From Streptomyces sp. NBC_01381 (GTDB lineage Bacteria > Actinomycetota > Actinomycetes > Streptomycetales > Streptomycetaceae), in assembly GCF_026340305.1 (NCBI RefSeq), contig NZ_JAPEPI010000002.1, forward strand, positions 2,046,001 through 2,110,000: a stretch of DNA of 64,000 bases, given 5' to 3'. Shown here piece by piece: positions 1 through 7,462 of this stretch. The notes beneath the pieces were generated by a model. It did not search any database. It saw only the letters and a program-made list of their open reading frames with translations, and was not told where the DNA came from. The position numbers and the translations under genes are program-made. Each line of letters begins with the position of its first letter. Within the stretch, counting starts at the first letter, position 1.

Positions 1-1184
1 CCCGTCTCGGCGGGGCCGTCGTACGAGTTGGGCTCGTAGTTCTTGCGGTCACGGCCGTACGCGTTGGACGCCATCAGACCGTCGCGGCCGTAGTTGTCGG
101 CCTTGGTCGCCTTCGGCGCGTTCACCGCGAGCTGGGTGTGGTTGACGCCCAGGCGGTAGCGGTGCGCGTCCGCGTAGGCGAACAGACGGCCCTGGAGCAT
201 CTTGTCCGGCGAAGGACCGATGCCCGGGACGAAGTTGTTCGGGGAGAAGGCTGCCTGCTCCACCTCCGCGAACACGTTGTCCGGGTTGCGGTCGAGGACA
301 AGACGGCCCACGCGCTGCAGCGGGTAGTCCTTGTGCGGCCACACCTTGGTGAGGTCGAACGGGTTGAAGCGGTACTCCGCCGCTTCGGCCGCCGGCATGA
401 TCTGCACGTGCAGCGTCCAGGACGGGTTCACGCCGCGCTCGATGGCCTGGAGGAGGTCCGTCTGGTGCGAGTTCGCGTCCTTGCCCGCGATCTCGGCGCC
501 CTGCTCCGAGGAGAGGCTGCGGATGCCCTGGTTCGTCTTGAAGTGGTACTTGACGAAGAAGGCCTCGCCCTGGGCGTTCGTCCACTGGTAGGTGTGCGAG
601 CCGTAGCCGTTCATGTGGCGGTACGAGGCGGGGATGCCGCGGTCGCCCATCAGCCAGGTGATCTGGTGCGTCGCCTCGGGGGCGTGCGCCCAGAAGTCCC
701 AGACGTTGTCCGCCTCCTGCTTGCCCGTGAACGGGTCGCGCTTCTGGGAGTGGATGAAGTCGGGGAACTTGATCGGGTCCTTGATGAAGAACACCGGGGT
801 GTTGTTGCCGACGAGGTCGTAGTTCCCGTCCTCGGTGTAGAACTTCAGCGCGAAGCCGCGCGGGTCACGTACCGCGTCCGCGCCACCGAGGTTGTCGGCC
901 ACCGTGGAGAAGCGCAGGAACGTCTCGGTGCGCTTGCCGACCGTGTTCAGGAAGTCGGCCGAGGTGTACGCGGTGACGTCGTCCGTCACCTCGAAGTAGC
1001 CGTACGCGCCGGAACCGCGGGCGTGCACCACGCGCTCCGGGATGCGCTCCCGGTTGAAGCGGGCGAGCTTCTCGAGCAGGTGCTGGTCCTGGAGGAGAAG
1101 CGGGCCACCGACGCCGGCGGTGGCGGAGTTCTGGTTGTCGGCGACAGGAGCGCCGGACTCGGTCGTAAGCACGCGCTTCGACAT
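1..1184 (-). CDS. Catalase, monofunctional haem type (3' end outside window)
   Basis: Decomposes hydrogen peroxide in the cytoplasm. The protein starts MSKRVLTTESGAPVADNQNS. The part inside the window (394 codons; the family usually has about 480-500) shows the catalase core: the distal haem histidine segment around residue 53 (RVVHARGSGAYG), the FSTVA motif, and the conserved Asn segment (PRGFALKFYTEDGNYDLVGNN). It lies downstream of the tartronate semialdehyde reductase gene on the same strand but has its own promoter-like sequence. Uricase, encoded nearby, makes H2O2, so the catalase is plausibly its detoxifying partner; the shared operator upstream supports this. The C-terminus runs off the left edge. 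Confidence 0.96.
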   Translation of the reverse strand, partial: MSKRVLTTESGAPVADNQNSATAGVGGPLLLQDQHLLEKLARFNRERIPERVVHARGSGAYGYFEVTDDVTAYTSADFLNTVGKRTETFLRFSTVADNLGGADAVRDPRGFALKFYTEDGNYDLVGNNTPVFFIKDPIKFPDFIHSQKRDPFTGKQEADNVWDFWAHAPEATHQITWLMGDRGIPASYRHMNGYGSHTYQWTNAQGEAFFVKYHFKTNQGIRSLSSEQGAEIAGKDANSHQTDLLQAIERGVNPSWTLHVQIMPAAEAAEYRFNPFDLTKVWPHKDYPLQRVGRLVLDRNPDNVFAEVEQAAFSPNNFVPGIGPSPDKMLQGRLFAYADAHRYRLGVNHTQLAVNAPKATKADNYGRDGLMASNAYGRDRKNYEPNSYDGPAET

Positions 1185-1227
1185 GTGTCGGGTGGGCCTT
1201 CCGTGCGGGAACTGCTGAGGTGACGCG

Positions 1228-1268
1228 AGCGTAAGTACGCCTGAACAGCTACGTCAACAGTTTGTTGA
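1228..1268 (-). promoter_or_regulatory. Catalase promoter with TCAACA-N3-TGTTGA operator
   Basis: A perfect 15-bp palindrome, TCAACAnnnTGTTGA, lies at 1254-1268. On the minus strand its right half runs into TTGACG (1257-1252), a good -35. A -10-like TACGCT follows at 1233-1228 (18-bp spacer). Palindrome and -35 are almost the same as upstream of the uricase operon (4013-4029), 16 of 17 bases identical. A protein bound here would block the -35, so repression is the simplest reading. Confidence 0.6.
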
Positions 1269-1358
1269 AGTTGAGGTTATGGTTCCGGGCCGTGGCGACG
1301 CCTGGGCGCGACAGGACAGGTGTCAGCGCCGCCACGGCCCGGAAGTTTGGTTGAGCTC

Positions 1359-2249
1359 TTAGAGCTCGGCGCCCGACAGACGCTCCACGGAGCGCAGCAG
1401 GGCGGAGTGGTCGAGGCCGCCGTCGCCCTGCGCGCGCAGGGAGGCGACCAGCTGGGCGACCACGGCGCCGACGGGCAGCGCGGCACCGACATTGCGGGCG
1501 GCGTCGGTGACGATGCCCATGTCCTTGTGGTGCAGGTCGATCCGGAAACCGGGCTTGAAGTCGCGGTTCAGGAAGTTGTCCTTCTTGCGGGTCAGCACGG
1601 TCGAGCCCGCGAGCCCCCCGTTCAGGACGTCGAGCGCGGCGGTCAGGTCCACGCCCGACTTCTCCAGGAAGACCACGGCCTCGGCGCACGCCTGGATGTT
1701 CACGGCGACGATCAGCTGGTTGGCGGCCTTCACGGTCTGACCCGAGCCGTGCGGACCGCACAGCACGATGGTCTTGCCGAGGGCGTCCAGGAGCGGCTTG
1801 GCCTCGTCGAAGTCGGCCTTCTCGCCGCCGACCATGATCGACAGCACGGCCTCGATGGCACCGGCCTCGCCACCGGACACCGGGGCGTCCAGGACGCGGA
1901 TGCCCTTGTCCTTGGCGGCCTTGGCCAGGTCCACGGAGGTCTGCGGGGTGATCGACGACATGTCGACGATCAGCGCGCCGGACCTCGCGTTCTCCAGGAT
2001 GCCGTTCTCGCCGTACGCGATGGCCTCGACCTGCGGGGACGCGGGCACCATCGTGACGATGACGTCGGCGTCCTTGACGGCCTCGGCGATCGAGGTGGCG
2101 GCGGAGCCGCCGGCGGCGCTGAGCCGGTCCAGCTTGTCCTGCTCAAGGGTGAAGCCGGTGACGGAGTAACCAGCCTTGATCAGGTTCTCGGACATGGGGG
2201 ACCCCATGATGCCGAGTCCGATCCACGCGATCTTGGGAAGGTTGCTCAT
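1359..2249 (-). CDS. garR: 2-hydroxy-3-oxopropionate (tartronate semialdehyde) reductase
   Basis: Reduces tartronate semialdehyde to D-glycerate with NAD(P)H, in the branch that feeds glyoxylate carbon from allantoin into central metabolism. The 296-aa protein has the family's usual length. The N-terminal Rossmann motif is GLGIMGSPM (about residue 12); the substrate-binding segment DAPVSGGEAGA is near residue 120; the catalytic-lysine helix GQTVKAANQL is near residue 168. It lies 83 bp downstream of hydroxypyruvate isomerase on the same strand, the usual pairing. A small GC hairpin (2315-2331) sits between them. The beta-hydroxyacid dehydrogenase family is certain; the exact substrate follows from context. 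Confidence 0.93.
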   Translation of the reverse strand: MSNLPKIAWIGLGIMGSPMSENLIKAGYSVTGFTLEQDKLDRLSAAGGSAATSIAEAVKDADVIVTMVPASPQVEAIAYGENGILENARSGALIVDMSSITPQTSVDLAKAAKDKGIRVLDAPVSGGEAGAIEAVLSIMVGGEKADFDEAKPLLDALGKTIVLCGPHGSGQTVKAANQLIVAVNIQACAEAVVFLEKSGVDLTAALDVLNGGLAGSTVLTRKKDNFLNRDFKPGFRIDLHHKDMGIVTDAARNVGAALPVGAVVAQLVASLRAQGDGGLDHSALLRSVERLSGAEL

Positions 2250-2332
2250 GGTGAAGCCTTTCTGAGTACAGATGAACGGGCTGCGGGGTGCTCGGGTGGG
2301 TGGGCGGGAAAGATCCGCCGCGAAGCGGCGGC

Positions 2333-3160
2333 CTAGTCCGAGACGGCGAGCCAGCCGAAAGCCTCAGAGCTAGGACGGTCGCCAGCCTTGTACTCCAGCC
2401 CGACATACCCCTCGTAACCGGCCTTACGGAGCTGATCCAGCAGCTCCTCCAGCGGCAGCGACCCCGTCCCCGGAGCCCCACGGCCAGGGTTGTCCGCGAT
2501 CTGCACATGCCCGGTCTGAGCGACGTACTGCTCGACGACGGCAGGCAGGTCCTCACCGTTCATGGACAGGTGGTAAAGGTCCATGAGGAACTTCGCGTTA
2601 CCGAGCCCGGTAAGGGCATTCACCTTGTCCACCACGGCGATCGCCGCAGGCGCGCTGACGATCGGGCAGAGCGGCGACTCGGGCTTGTTGAGCGCCTCGA
2701 TCAAGAGGATCGCACCGACCCGGTCGGCCTCCCTGGCCGCCAACGCCAGGTTCTCCAGGGCGAGTTCGTCCTGGACGGCGGGGTCCACGCCCTCCACCCG
2801 GTTGCCGTACAGCGCGTTGAGCGCCTTGCACCCGAGGGACTCGGCGAAGTCCGCCGCGACGGCGAGGTTCGCGCGGAACTTCTCGCTCTCCTCGCCCGGG
2901 ATCGACAGCGCGCCCCGGTCGGGACCGGGCAGCTGCCCGGCGTAGAAGTTCAGGCCCACCAGCTGTACGCCGGCGTCCGTGATCGCGGCCCGCAGGGCGT
3001 CGAGCTCGGACTGCTCGGGGGTGGGGGCGTCGACCCAGGGCCACCACAGCTCGACCGCTGTGAAGCCCGCCGCGGCGGCGGCCGCGGGGCGCTCCAGGAG
3101 CGGGAGTTCCGTGAAGAGGATCGACAGGTTCACATTGAAGCGCTGGTCGGAGTATCCCAT
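2333..3160 (-). CDS. hyi: Hydroxypyruvate isomerase, TIM-barrel
   Basis: Interconverts hydroxypyruvate and tartronate semialdehyde. The 275-aa AP-endonuclease-2-type TIM barrel has the expected NVNLSILFTELPLLERP start, ELWWPWVDAP, an ALNALYGNR strand and a late IADNPGRGAPGTG segment. I chose ATG 3160 because GGAAGGAG lies 13 bp upstream; an in-frame extension to 3268 runs back through promoter sequence and looks spurious. Published work in S. coelicolor identified hyi as a target of the allantoin repressor AllR, and an IclR-like operator lies between this start and its promoter. It is divergent from the thiamine-binding-like gene. Confidence 0.92.
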   Translation of the reverse strand: MGYSDQRFNVNLSILFTELPLLERPAAAAAAGFTAVELWWPWVDAPTPEQSELDALRAAITDAGVQLVGLNFYAGQLPGPDRGALSIPGEESEKFRANLAVAADFAESLGCKALNALYGNRVEGVDPAVQDELALENLALAAREADRVGAILLIEALNKPESPLCPIVSAPAAIAVVDKVNALTGLGNAKFLMDLYHLSMNGEDLPAVVEQYVAQTGHVQIADNPGRGAPGTGSLPLEELLDQLRKAGYEGYVGLEYKAGDRPSSEAFGWLAVSD

Positions 3161-3176
3161 GGGGCTTCCGCGCTCC

Positions 3177-3191
3177 TTCCGTATTGCGGAA
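3177..3191 (-). promoter_or_regulatory. Palindrome TTCCG-N5-CGGAA in the hyi leader
   Basis: A perfect 5+5 inverted repeat, TTCCGTATTGCGGAA, lies 17 bp before the hyi start and overlaps the RBS-proximal leader. On the minus strand a consensus -35 TTGACA (3241-3236) and a -10-like CAATCT (3217-3212, 18-bp spacer) lie just upstream, so a bound repressor would sit around +15 to +30. The shape suits an IclR-family operator such as AllR; the match to AllR is inferred. Confidence 0.45.
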
Positions 3192-3285
3192 GTTAATTTC
3201 TGTCTGATGGAAGATTGCCGTCGAGGCTCCGCCCTTGTCAAGAGGGGCCTCCCGGAAATCGGAAACACGGCAGTAGGTTGAGCCC

Positions 3286-3546
3286 GTGCGATTGAGAGTG
3301 GAGTTCACGACCGAACCGTTCGACCTGGACGAGGCCCCGCCCCATGCGGTGGTGGCCCGCGAGGTCATTCAGGGAGCCGATCTCGACGCCGTGGACGTGG
3401 GTCCGTTCGGCAACACCGCGGAGGGTGGTGCCGACGAGGTCCTGACCGCCGTCGACGCCCTGCTGCGCAAGGCCCTGGCGGCGGGCGCCACCCGCGTCTC
3501 GCTCCAGGTGAACGTGCTCGGAGAGTCGGGGGAGGCCGCCGGATGA
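3286..3546 (+). CDS. Thiamine-binding (MTH1187/YkoF-like) family small protein
   Basis: An 86-aa ferredoxin-like-fold protein. The pattern REVIQG...VGPFGNTAEGGADEVL...LAAGATRVSLQVNV matches the Thiamine_BP family (PF01910), where the EG-xDEV segment lines the ligand pocket. The start is GTG 3286 with a poor ribosome-binding site. Its stop overlaps the ATG of the HTH gene (ATGA), so the two are co-translated. Proteins of this family bind thiamine or related hydroxymethylpyrimidines; here, within a purine-catabolism block, it may instead be a small ligand-sensing partner for the HTH protein. That role is inference. Confidence 0.7.
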   Translation: MRLRVEFTTEPFDLDEAPPHAVVAREVIQGADLDAVDVGPFGNTAEGGADEVLTAVDALLRKALAAGATRVSLQVNVLGESGEAAG

Positions 3547-3911
3547 CCGGGTCCAGAGACGACCACGACCCCTTCGTGGCCGCCGTCAAGCCGCTCGTGG
3601 ACGCCATGGGCGGTGAGATGGTGCCGCCGTCCCAGGCGGGCGCCGACGACGTCGTGCTCGCCTGGGAGGGGCAGGACGTGGTCGCCGTACGCCTTCCGCA
3701 GCTGGCGGACTCCCTCGACCACATCCTGCTGGCCCTGGAGCGCAAGCGGGGCATGCCCCTGTCCGAGCTCGACCGCAAGGCCAAGCAGGAGGTCGTACGG
3801 ATACTCGAGGCGCGTGGCGCCTTCGCCGTACGGCATGGCGTGGAGACGGTGGCCGGCGCGCTCGGCGTCAGCCGTTTCACCGTCTACAACTACTTGAACC
3901 GCTCAACCTGA
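3543..3911 (+). CDS. DauR/YheO-type helix-turn-helix protein
   Basis: A 122-aa protein whose C-terminal third (residues about 75-120, DRKAKQEVVRILEARGAF...VAGALGVSRFTVYNYLN) is the HTH_22 domain of DauR/YheO-like transcription regulators. The first 60 residues form a small alpha/beta segment in place of a full PAS-like YheO domain. It overlaps the preceding gene by 4 bp and is followed by a strong terminator, so the two genes form a closed unit. Its position beside the uricase operon makes it a candidate for the protein that binds the shared TCAACA-N3-TGTTGA sites; nothing in the sequence proves this. Confidence 0.75.
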   Translation: MTGSRDDHDPFVAAVKPLVDAMGGEMVPPSQAGADDVVLAWEGQDVVAVRLPQLADSLDHILLALERKRGMPLSELDRKAKQEVVRILEARGAFAVRHGVETVAGALGVSRFTVYNYLNRST

Positions 3912-3967
3912 GCCCCGGCGGTTCGAGGAACCCCAGGTCAACCACCGCGTGAGGTCTACTACCGAGG

Positions 3968-3996
3968 CCGCCGTCCGGATACCGGACGGCGGTTTT
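3968..3996 (+). terminator. Rho-independent terminator
   Basis: A perfect 11-bp stem CCGCCGTCCGG / CCGGACGGCGG with a 3-nt loop is followed by TTTT. It ends the thiamine-binding-like/HTH unit and insulates the uricase promoter that begins about 20 bp downstream. Confidence 0.85.
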
Positions 3997-4012
3997 CTGT
4001 AACGCGAAGTTT

Positions 4013-4053
4013 TCAACAAAGTGTTGACGTGGTGTTTCAGCTGGCGTTAGCTA
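4013..4053 (+). promoter_or_regulatory. Uricase-operon promoter with TCAACA-N3-TGTTGA operator
   Basis: The palindrome TCAACAAAGTGTTGA (4013-4027) overlaps the -35 TTGACG (4024-4029). A 17-bp spacer leads to TTAGCT (4047-4052), or an 18-bp spacer to TAGCTA. This is the same layout as at the catalase and malate synthase promoters, so co-regulation by one protein is likely. Confidence 0.6.
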
Positions 4054-4091
4054 TCCGCAGCCCGTCCAGCACAAGGCCACGGAGGCTCCCC

Positions 4092-4604
4092 GTGACTTCG
4101 AGTACGACACCGGGTCTCGCCCGGTTCAACGCCTTGACGGAGAGCGCGGCAACCGCCGCCCTCCACGAGGTCTGTGCCTCTTCGGCCTGGGGAAGCACAT
4201 TGCTTTCCCAGCGCCCCTTCTCCACCGTCGAAGCCCTCTTCGCCGCCAGTGACGCCGCCACGGCCGAACTGGCCGACAAGGATCTGGCCGAGGCGATGGC
4301 GGGGCACCCGCCGATCGGCCGCCCGAAGCCCGGCGACCCCACCTCGTCCCGCGAACAGCGGGGCATGGCGGGGGCCTCCGAAGAGCTCAAGGCCGAAATG
4401 CTCGAACTGAACCTGGCCTACCAGGAGAAGTTCGGTCATGTCTTTCTGATCTGCGCCACCGGGGCGACCGGTGAGCAGATGCGCGATGCGGTGAAGACCC
4501 GGATCGGCAACACCGCCGAGCAGGAGCGCGACATCGTCCGCACCGAGCTTGGCAAGATCAACCGCATCCGGCTGACCCGCCTCGTGGAGGAAGAGAACGC
4601 ATGA
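4092..4604 (+). CDS. OHCU decarboxylase (2-oxo-4-hydroxy-4-carboxy-5-ureidoimidazoline decarboxylase)
   Basis: Third step of urate breakdown: decarboxylates OHCU to S-allantoin. The all-helical 170-aa protein carries the family markers: an FNAL start, the catalytic-His segment AGHPPIGRPKP near residue 75, SREQRGM, the long helix LNLAYQEKFGHVFLICATG (about residues 115-133), and the C-terminal RTELGKINRIRLTRLV. I chose GTG 4092 because GGAGG lies 6 bp upstream; the longer reading from 4029 begins inside the -35 region. Its stop overlaps the start of the hydrolase gene (ATGA). First gene of the three-gene urate operon. Confidence 0.93.
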   Translation: MTSSTTPGLARFNALTESAATAALHEVCASSAWGSTLLSQRPFSTVEALFAASDAATAELADKDLAEAMAGHPPIGRPKPGDPTSSREQRGMAGASEELKAEMLELNLAYQEKFGHVFLICATGATGEQMRDAVKTRIGNTAEQERDIVRTELGKINRIRLTRLVEEENA

Positions 4605-5008
4605 GCACGGAAACCACCGCCTCGGTGTCCACGCACATCCTGGACACCAGCGTCGGACGCCCCGCAGAGGGTGTCGCCATCACGCTCACGGCCCGCAGCG
4701 GCCGGAACGCGGAATGGGTGACGCTCGGCGGCTCCGCGACCGACGCGGACGGGCGCTGCAAGGACCTCCCGGCCCTGCCGGAAGGCACCACCCACGTACG
4801 ACTCGACTTCGAGGTCGAGGAGTATTTCTTTTCAAATAAGCACAGTTCCAAGAAGCAAGCCGAGGCGCAGCAGGACGCCCCCCGCGTAAGGGACAGCGGT
4901 GCGTTCTTCCCGGAGGTGGCGATCACATTCGCCGTCACGCCGGGCGAGCACTATCACGTACCGCTGCTGCTCAACCCGTTCGGCTACTCCGTTTACCGAG
5001 GGAGCTAG
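4601..5008 (+). CDS. 5-hydroxyisourate hydrolase (transthyretin-like)
   Basis: Hydrolyses 5-hydroxyisourate, the uricase product, to OHCU. The 135-aa transthyretin-like protein has the N-terminal signature STHILDTSVGRPA and ends in YRGS, the family's hallmark C-terminal tetrapeptide. The central loop (about residues 73-95, EEYFFSNKHSSKKQAEAQQD) is longer and less GC-rich than usual for the family. It overlaps the decarboxylase by 4 bp and is followed 5 bp later by uricase, so all three urate enzymes come from one transcript. Confidence 0.95.
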   Translation: MSTETTASVSTHILDTSVGRPAEGVAITLTARSGRNAEWVTLGGSATDADGRCKDLPALPEGTTHVRLDFEVEEYFFSNKHSSKKQAEAQQDAPRVRDSGAFFPEVAITFAVTPGEHYHVPLLLNPFGYSVYRGS

Positions 5009-5013
5009 CAGAC

Positions 5014-5937
5014 ATGCCCACGATTCTCGGCCAGAACCAGTACGGCAAAGCAGAGAACCGCGTCGTCAAGATCACGCGGGACGGCGACACCCACCACATC
5101 AAGGACCTGAACGTCTCGGTCGCCCTCTCCGGCGACATGGACGACGTGCACTACTCGGGCTCCAACGCCAACGTCCTGCCGACCGACACCACCAAGAACA
5201 CGGTGTTCGCGTTCGCCAAGGAGCACGGCATCGAGTCCGCCGAGCAGTTCGGCATCCACCTCGCCCGTCACTTCGTGACGTCGCAGGAGCCGATCCACCG
5301 CGCTCGGATCCGGATCGAGGAGTACTCCTGGGAGCGCATCGCGACCTCGGACAACAACTCCAAGTTCATCGGCTCGGACGAGGTCAACCACTCCTTCGCC
5401 CGCAAGGGCCAGGAGCTGCGCACCAGCCAGATCACCTTCGACGGTGAGAACTGGGAGATCATCTCCGGGCTCAAGGACCTCACGGTCATGAACTCCACCA
5501 ACTCGGAGTTCTGGGGCTACGTCAAGGACAAGTACACGACGCTGAAGGAGGCGTACGACCGCATCCTGTGCACCGACGTCTCCGCCGCCTGGCGATACAA
5601 CTGGACCAGCGACGCGGACCGGATGCCCAACTGGGAGAAGTCGTACGAGCAGGCCAAGAAGCACATCCTGCAGGCCTTCGCCGAGACGTACTCCCTCTCG
5701 CTGCAGCAGACCCTCTACCAAATGGGTTCGCGCGTCATCAACAGCCGGAGCGAGATCGACGAGATCCGCTTCTCGCTGCCGAACAACCACCACTTCCTGG
5801 TGGACCTCGAGCCCTTCGGGCTGAAGAACGACAACGAGGTCTACTTCGCGGCTGACCGCCCCTACGGCCTGATCGAGGCCACGGTTCTCAGGGACGGCGT
5901 CCAGCCGAAGATCCCGGTCGACATGACCAACCTCTGA
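5014..5937 (+). CDS. uox: Urate oxidase (cofactor-independent uricase)
   Basis: Oxidises urate to 5-hydroxyisourate with O2, releasing H2O2. The 307-aa T-fold protein has the usual length. Visible family features are the N-terminal GKAENRVVKI, the TDTTKNTVFAFAKEHG segment carrying the catalytic Thr/Lys region (residues about 53-68), the second T-fold half with NSTNSEFWGYVKDKYTTL, and SLPNNHHFLVDLEPFGL near the C-terminus. A GGGAG ribosome-binding site precedes ATG 5014. The H2O2 it makes explains co-regulation with the catalase. Confidence 0.97.
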   Translation: MPTILGQNQYGKAENRVVKITRDGDTHHIKDLNVSVALSGDMDDVHYSGSNANVLPTDTTKNTVFAFAKEHGIESAEQFGIHLARHFVTSQEPIHRARIRIEEYSWERIATSDNNSKFIGSDEVNHSFARKGQELRTSQITFDGENWEIISGLKDLTVMNSTNSEFWGYVKDKYTTLKEAYDRILCTDVSAAWRYNWTSDADRMPNWEKSYEQAKKHILQAFAETYSLSLQQTLYQMGSRVINSRSEIDEIRFSLPNNHHFLVDLEPFGLKNDNEVYFAADRPYGLIEATVLRDGVQPKIPVDMTNL

Positions 5938-6001
5938 CGCGGGACGCGCGCCCCCGCACCGCAGTGGGCGGGGGCGCGCCACACCGGAGGGAACAGCAGC
6001 A

Positions 6002-7414
6002 ATGGCACAGCCTGCATCGGGGCCGGCGAAAGGCCCGTGTACCACCCCATCGGAGATGACCGACGGCGGGTCAACTGCCGCCTGCCACCCGGTGGATGAG
6101 AAGCTTCACCCCTCGCGGCTCGTCCCCGCCGCGCTCCAGCACATCGCCGCCATGTACGCGGGTGTCGTCACCCCTCCGCTGATCATCGGTCAGGCCTGCG
6201 GCCTGGACACCGTGGCCCAGACCCGGCTCATCGCGGCAGGGCTGCTGATCGCCGGTCTCGCCACCATCCTGCAGACGCTCGGCGTCAAGGGCTTCGTCGG
6301 CAACCGGCTCCCGTTCGTCAACGCGGCATCCTCCGCAGGCATCGCGCCGATCCTCGCCATCGCCGAGACCAACGCCAAAGGCGACCAACTCCCCGCGATC
6401 TACGGCGCGGTGATGGTCGCGGGCGTCTTCTGCCTCGCGATCGGCCCCTTCTTCGGCAGGCTGCTCCGCTTCTTCCCGCCGCTGGTCACCGGCGTCGTCA
6501 TCACGCTCATCGGCGTCACGCTGATGCCCGTGCCCGTGAAGTGGGCGCAGGGCGGCGACGACACGGACCCGACCTTCGGCGACATGAAGTACCTGGCGCT
6601 CGCCGCCTTCACGCTCGTCGTGATCCTGCTCTTCCAGCGCTTCGGACGCGGCTTCCTCAAGCAAGTCGCCCTGCTGGCAGGCATGTTCATCGGAACGCTC
6701 GCCGCGATCCCGTTCGGGATGGCCGACTTCACCTCGGTGCAGTCCGCGCCGCTCGCCGCGCTGCCCACCCCCTTCGCCGCGGGCGCCCCCACCTTCCAGC
6801 CCGCAGCGATCCTCTCGCTCTGCATCGTGATGCTGGTCCTGATGACCGAGTCGGCGGCCGGGATGCTCGCCCTCGGCGAGATCTGCGACCGCAAGACCGA
6901 CGGCAAGACCATCACCCGCGGCCTGCGCACCGACGGCATCGCGACCCTCGTCGGACCCGTCTTCGGCGGCTTCCCGACCTCGGCCTTTGCGCAGAACGTC
7001 GGCGTGGTCTCCCTGACACGTGTACGCAGCCGCTATGTCGTGGCCGTCGCGGGCGGCGCGCTCATTGTGCTCGGCGCCTTCCCGGTGCTCGGCGCGGTCG
7101 TCAACGTGGTCCCCATGCCGGTACTCGGCGGCGCGGGCATCGTCCTCTTCGGCTCCATCGCCGTCAGCGGCATCCGCACGCTCTCCGAGGCGGGCCTGGA
7201 CGACAGCTCCAACATCATCCTGGTGGCCGTCGCGCTCGGAGCGGGCATCATCCCGCTCGCCGCGCCCACCTTCTACGCCGAATTCCCGGCCTGGGCGCAG
7301 ACCGTCCTGGGCTCCGGAATCAGTGCGGGAGCGCTGACAGCGGTCCTGCTCAACCTGTTCTTTCACCATCTCGGCACCCGTAGCCACGCGGCCGCGGCAC
7401 TCAAATCTTCCTAG
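6002..7414 (+). CDS. NCS2-family nucleobase (xanthine/urate) permease
   Basis: Inner-membrane symporter importing oxidised purines for the pathway encoded around it. 470 aa with about 14 hydrophobic segments. NCS2 signatures are LQHIAAMYAGVVTPPLI (TM1), NRLPFVNAASSAGIAPILA, the TM8 motif MTESAAGMLALGE with the conserved substrate-contacting Glu, and the TM10 segment FPTSAFAQNVGVV. GGAGGG lies 8 bp before the ATG. The gene follows uricase by 64 bp and precedes 8-oxoguanine deaminase by about 50 bp on the same strand, so all may be co-transcribed. Urate or xanthine specificity is inferred. Confidence 0.92.
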   Translation: MAQPASGPAKGPCTTPSEMTDGGSTAACHPVDEKLHPSRLVPAALQHIAAMYAGVVTPPLIIGQACGLDTVAQTRLIAAGLLIAGLATILQTLGVKGFVGNRLPFVNAASSAGIAPILAIAETNAKGDQLPAIYGAVMVAGVFCLAIGPFFGRLLRFFPPLVTGVVITLIGVTLMPVPVKWAQGGDDTDPTFGDMKYLALAAFTLVVILLFQRFGRGFLKQVALLAGMFIGTLAAIPFGMADFTSVQSAPLAALPTPFAAGAPTFQPAAILSLCIVMLVLMTESAAGMLALGEICDRKTDGKTITRGLRTDGIATLVGPVFGGFPTSAFAQNVGVVSLTRVRSRYVVAVAGGALIVLGAFPVLGAVVNVVPMPVLGGAGIVLFGSIAVSGIRTLSEAGLDDSSNIILVAVALGAGIIPLAAPTFYAEFPAWAQTVLGSGISAGALTAVLLNLFFHHLGTRSHAAAALKSS

Positions 7415-7462
7415 GGTCATGCCGTGCCCACATCGCCACTCACCAACGAAGGAAGACGCACC

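Noticed and set aside
138..1223. 361-aa plus-strand ORF opposite catalase
   Set aside because: The minus strand encodes unmistakable catalase; the plus frame has no domain.
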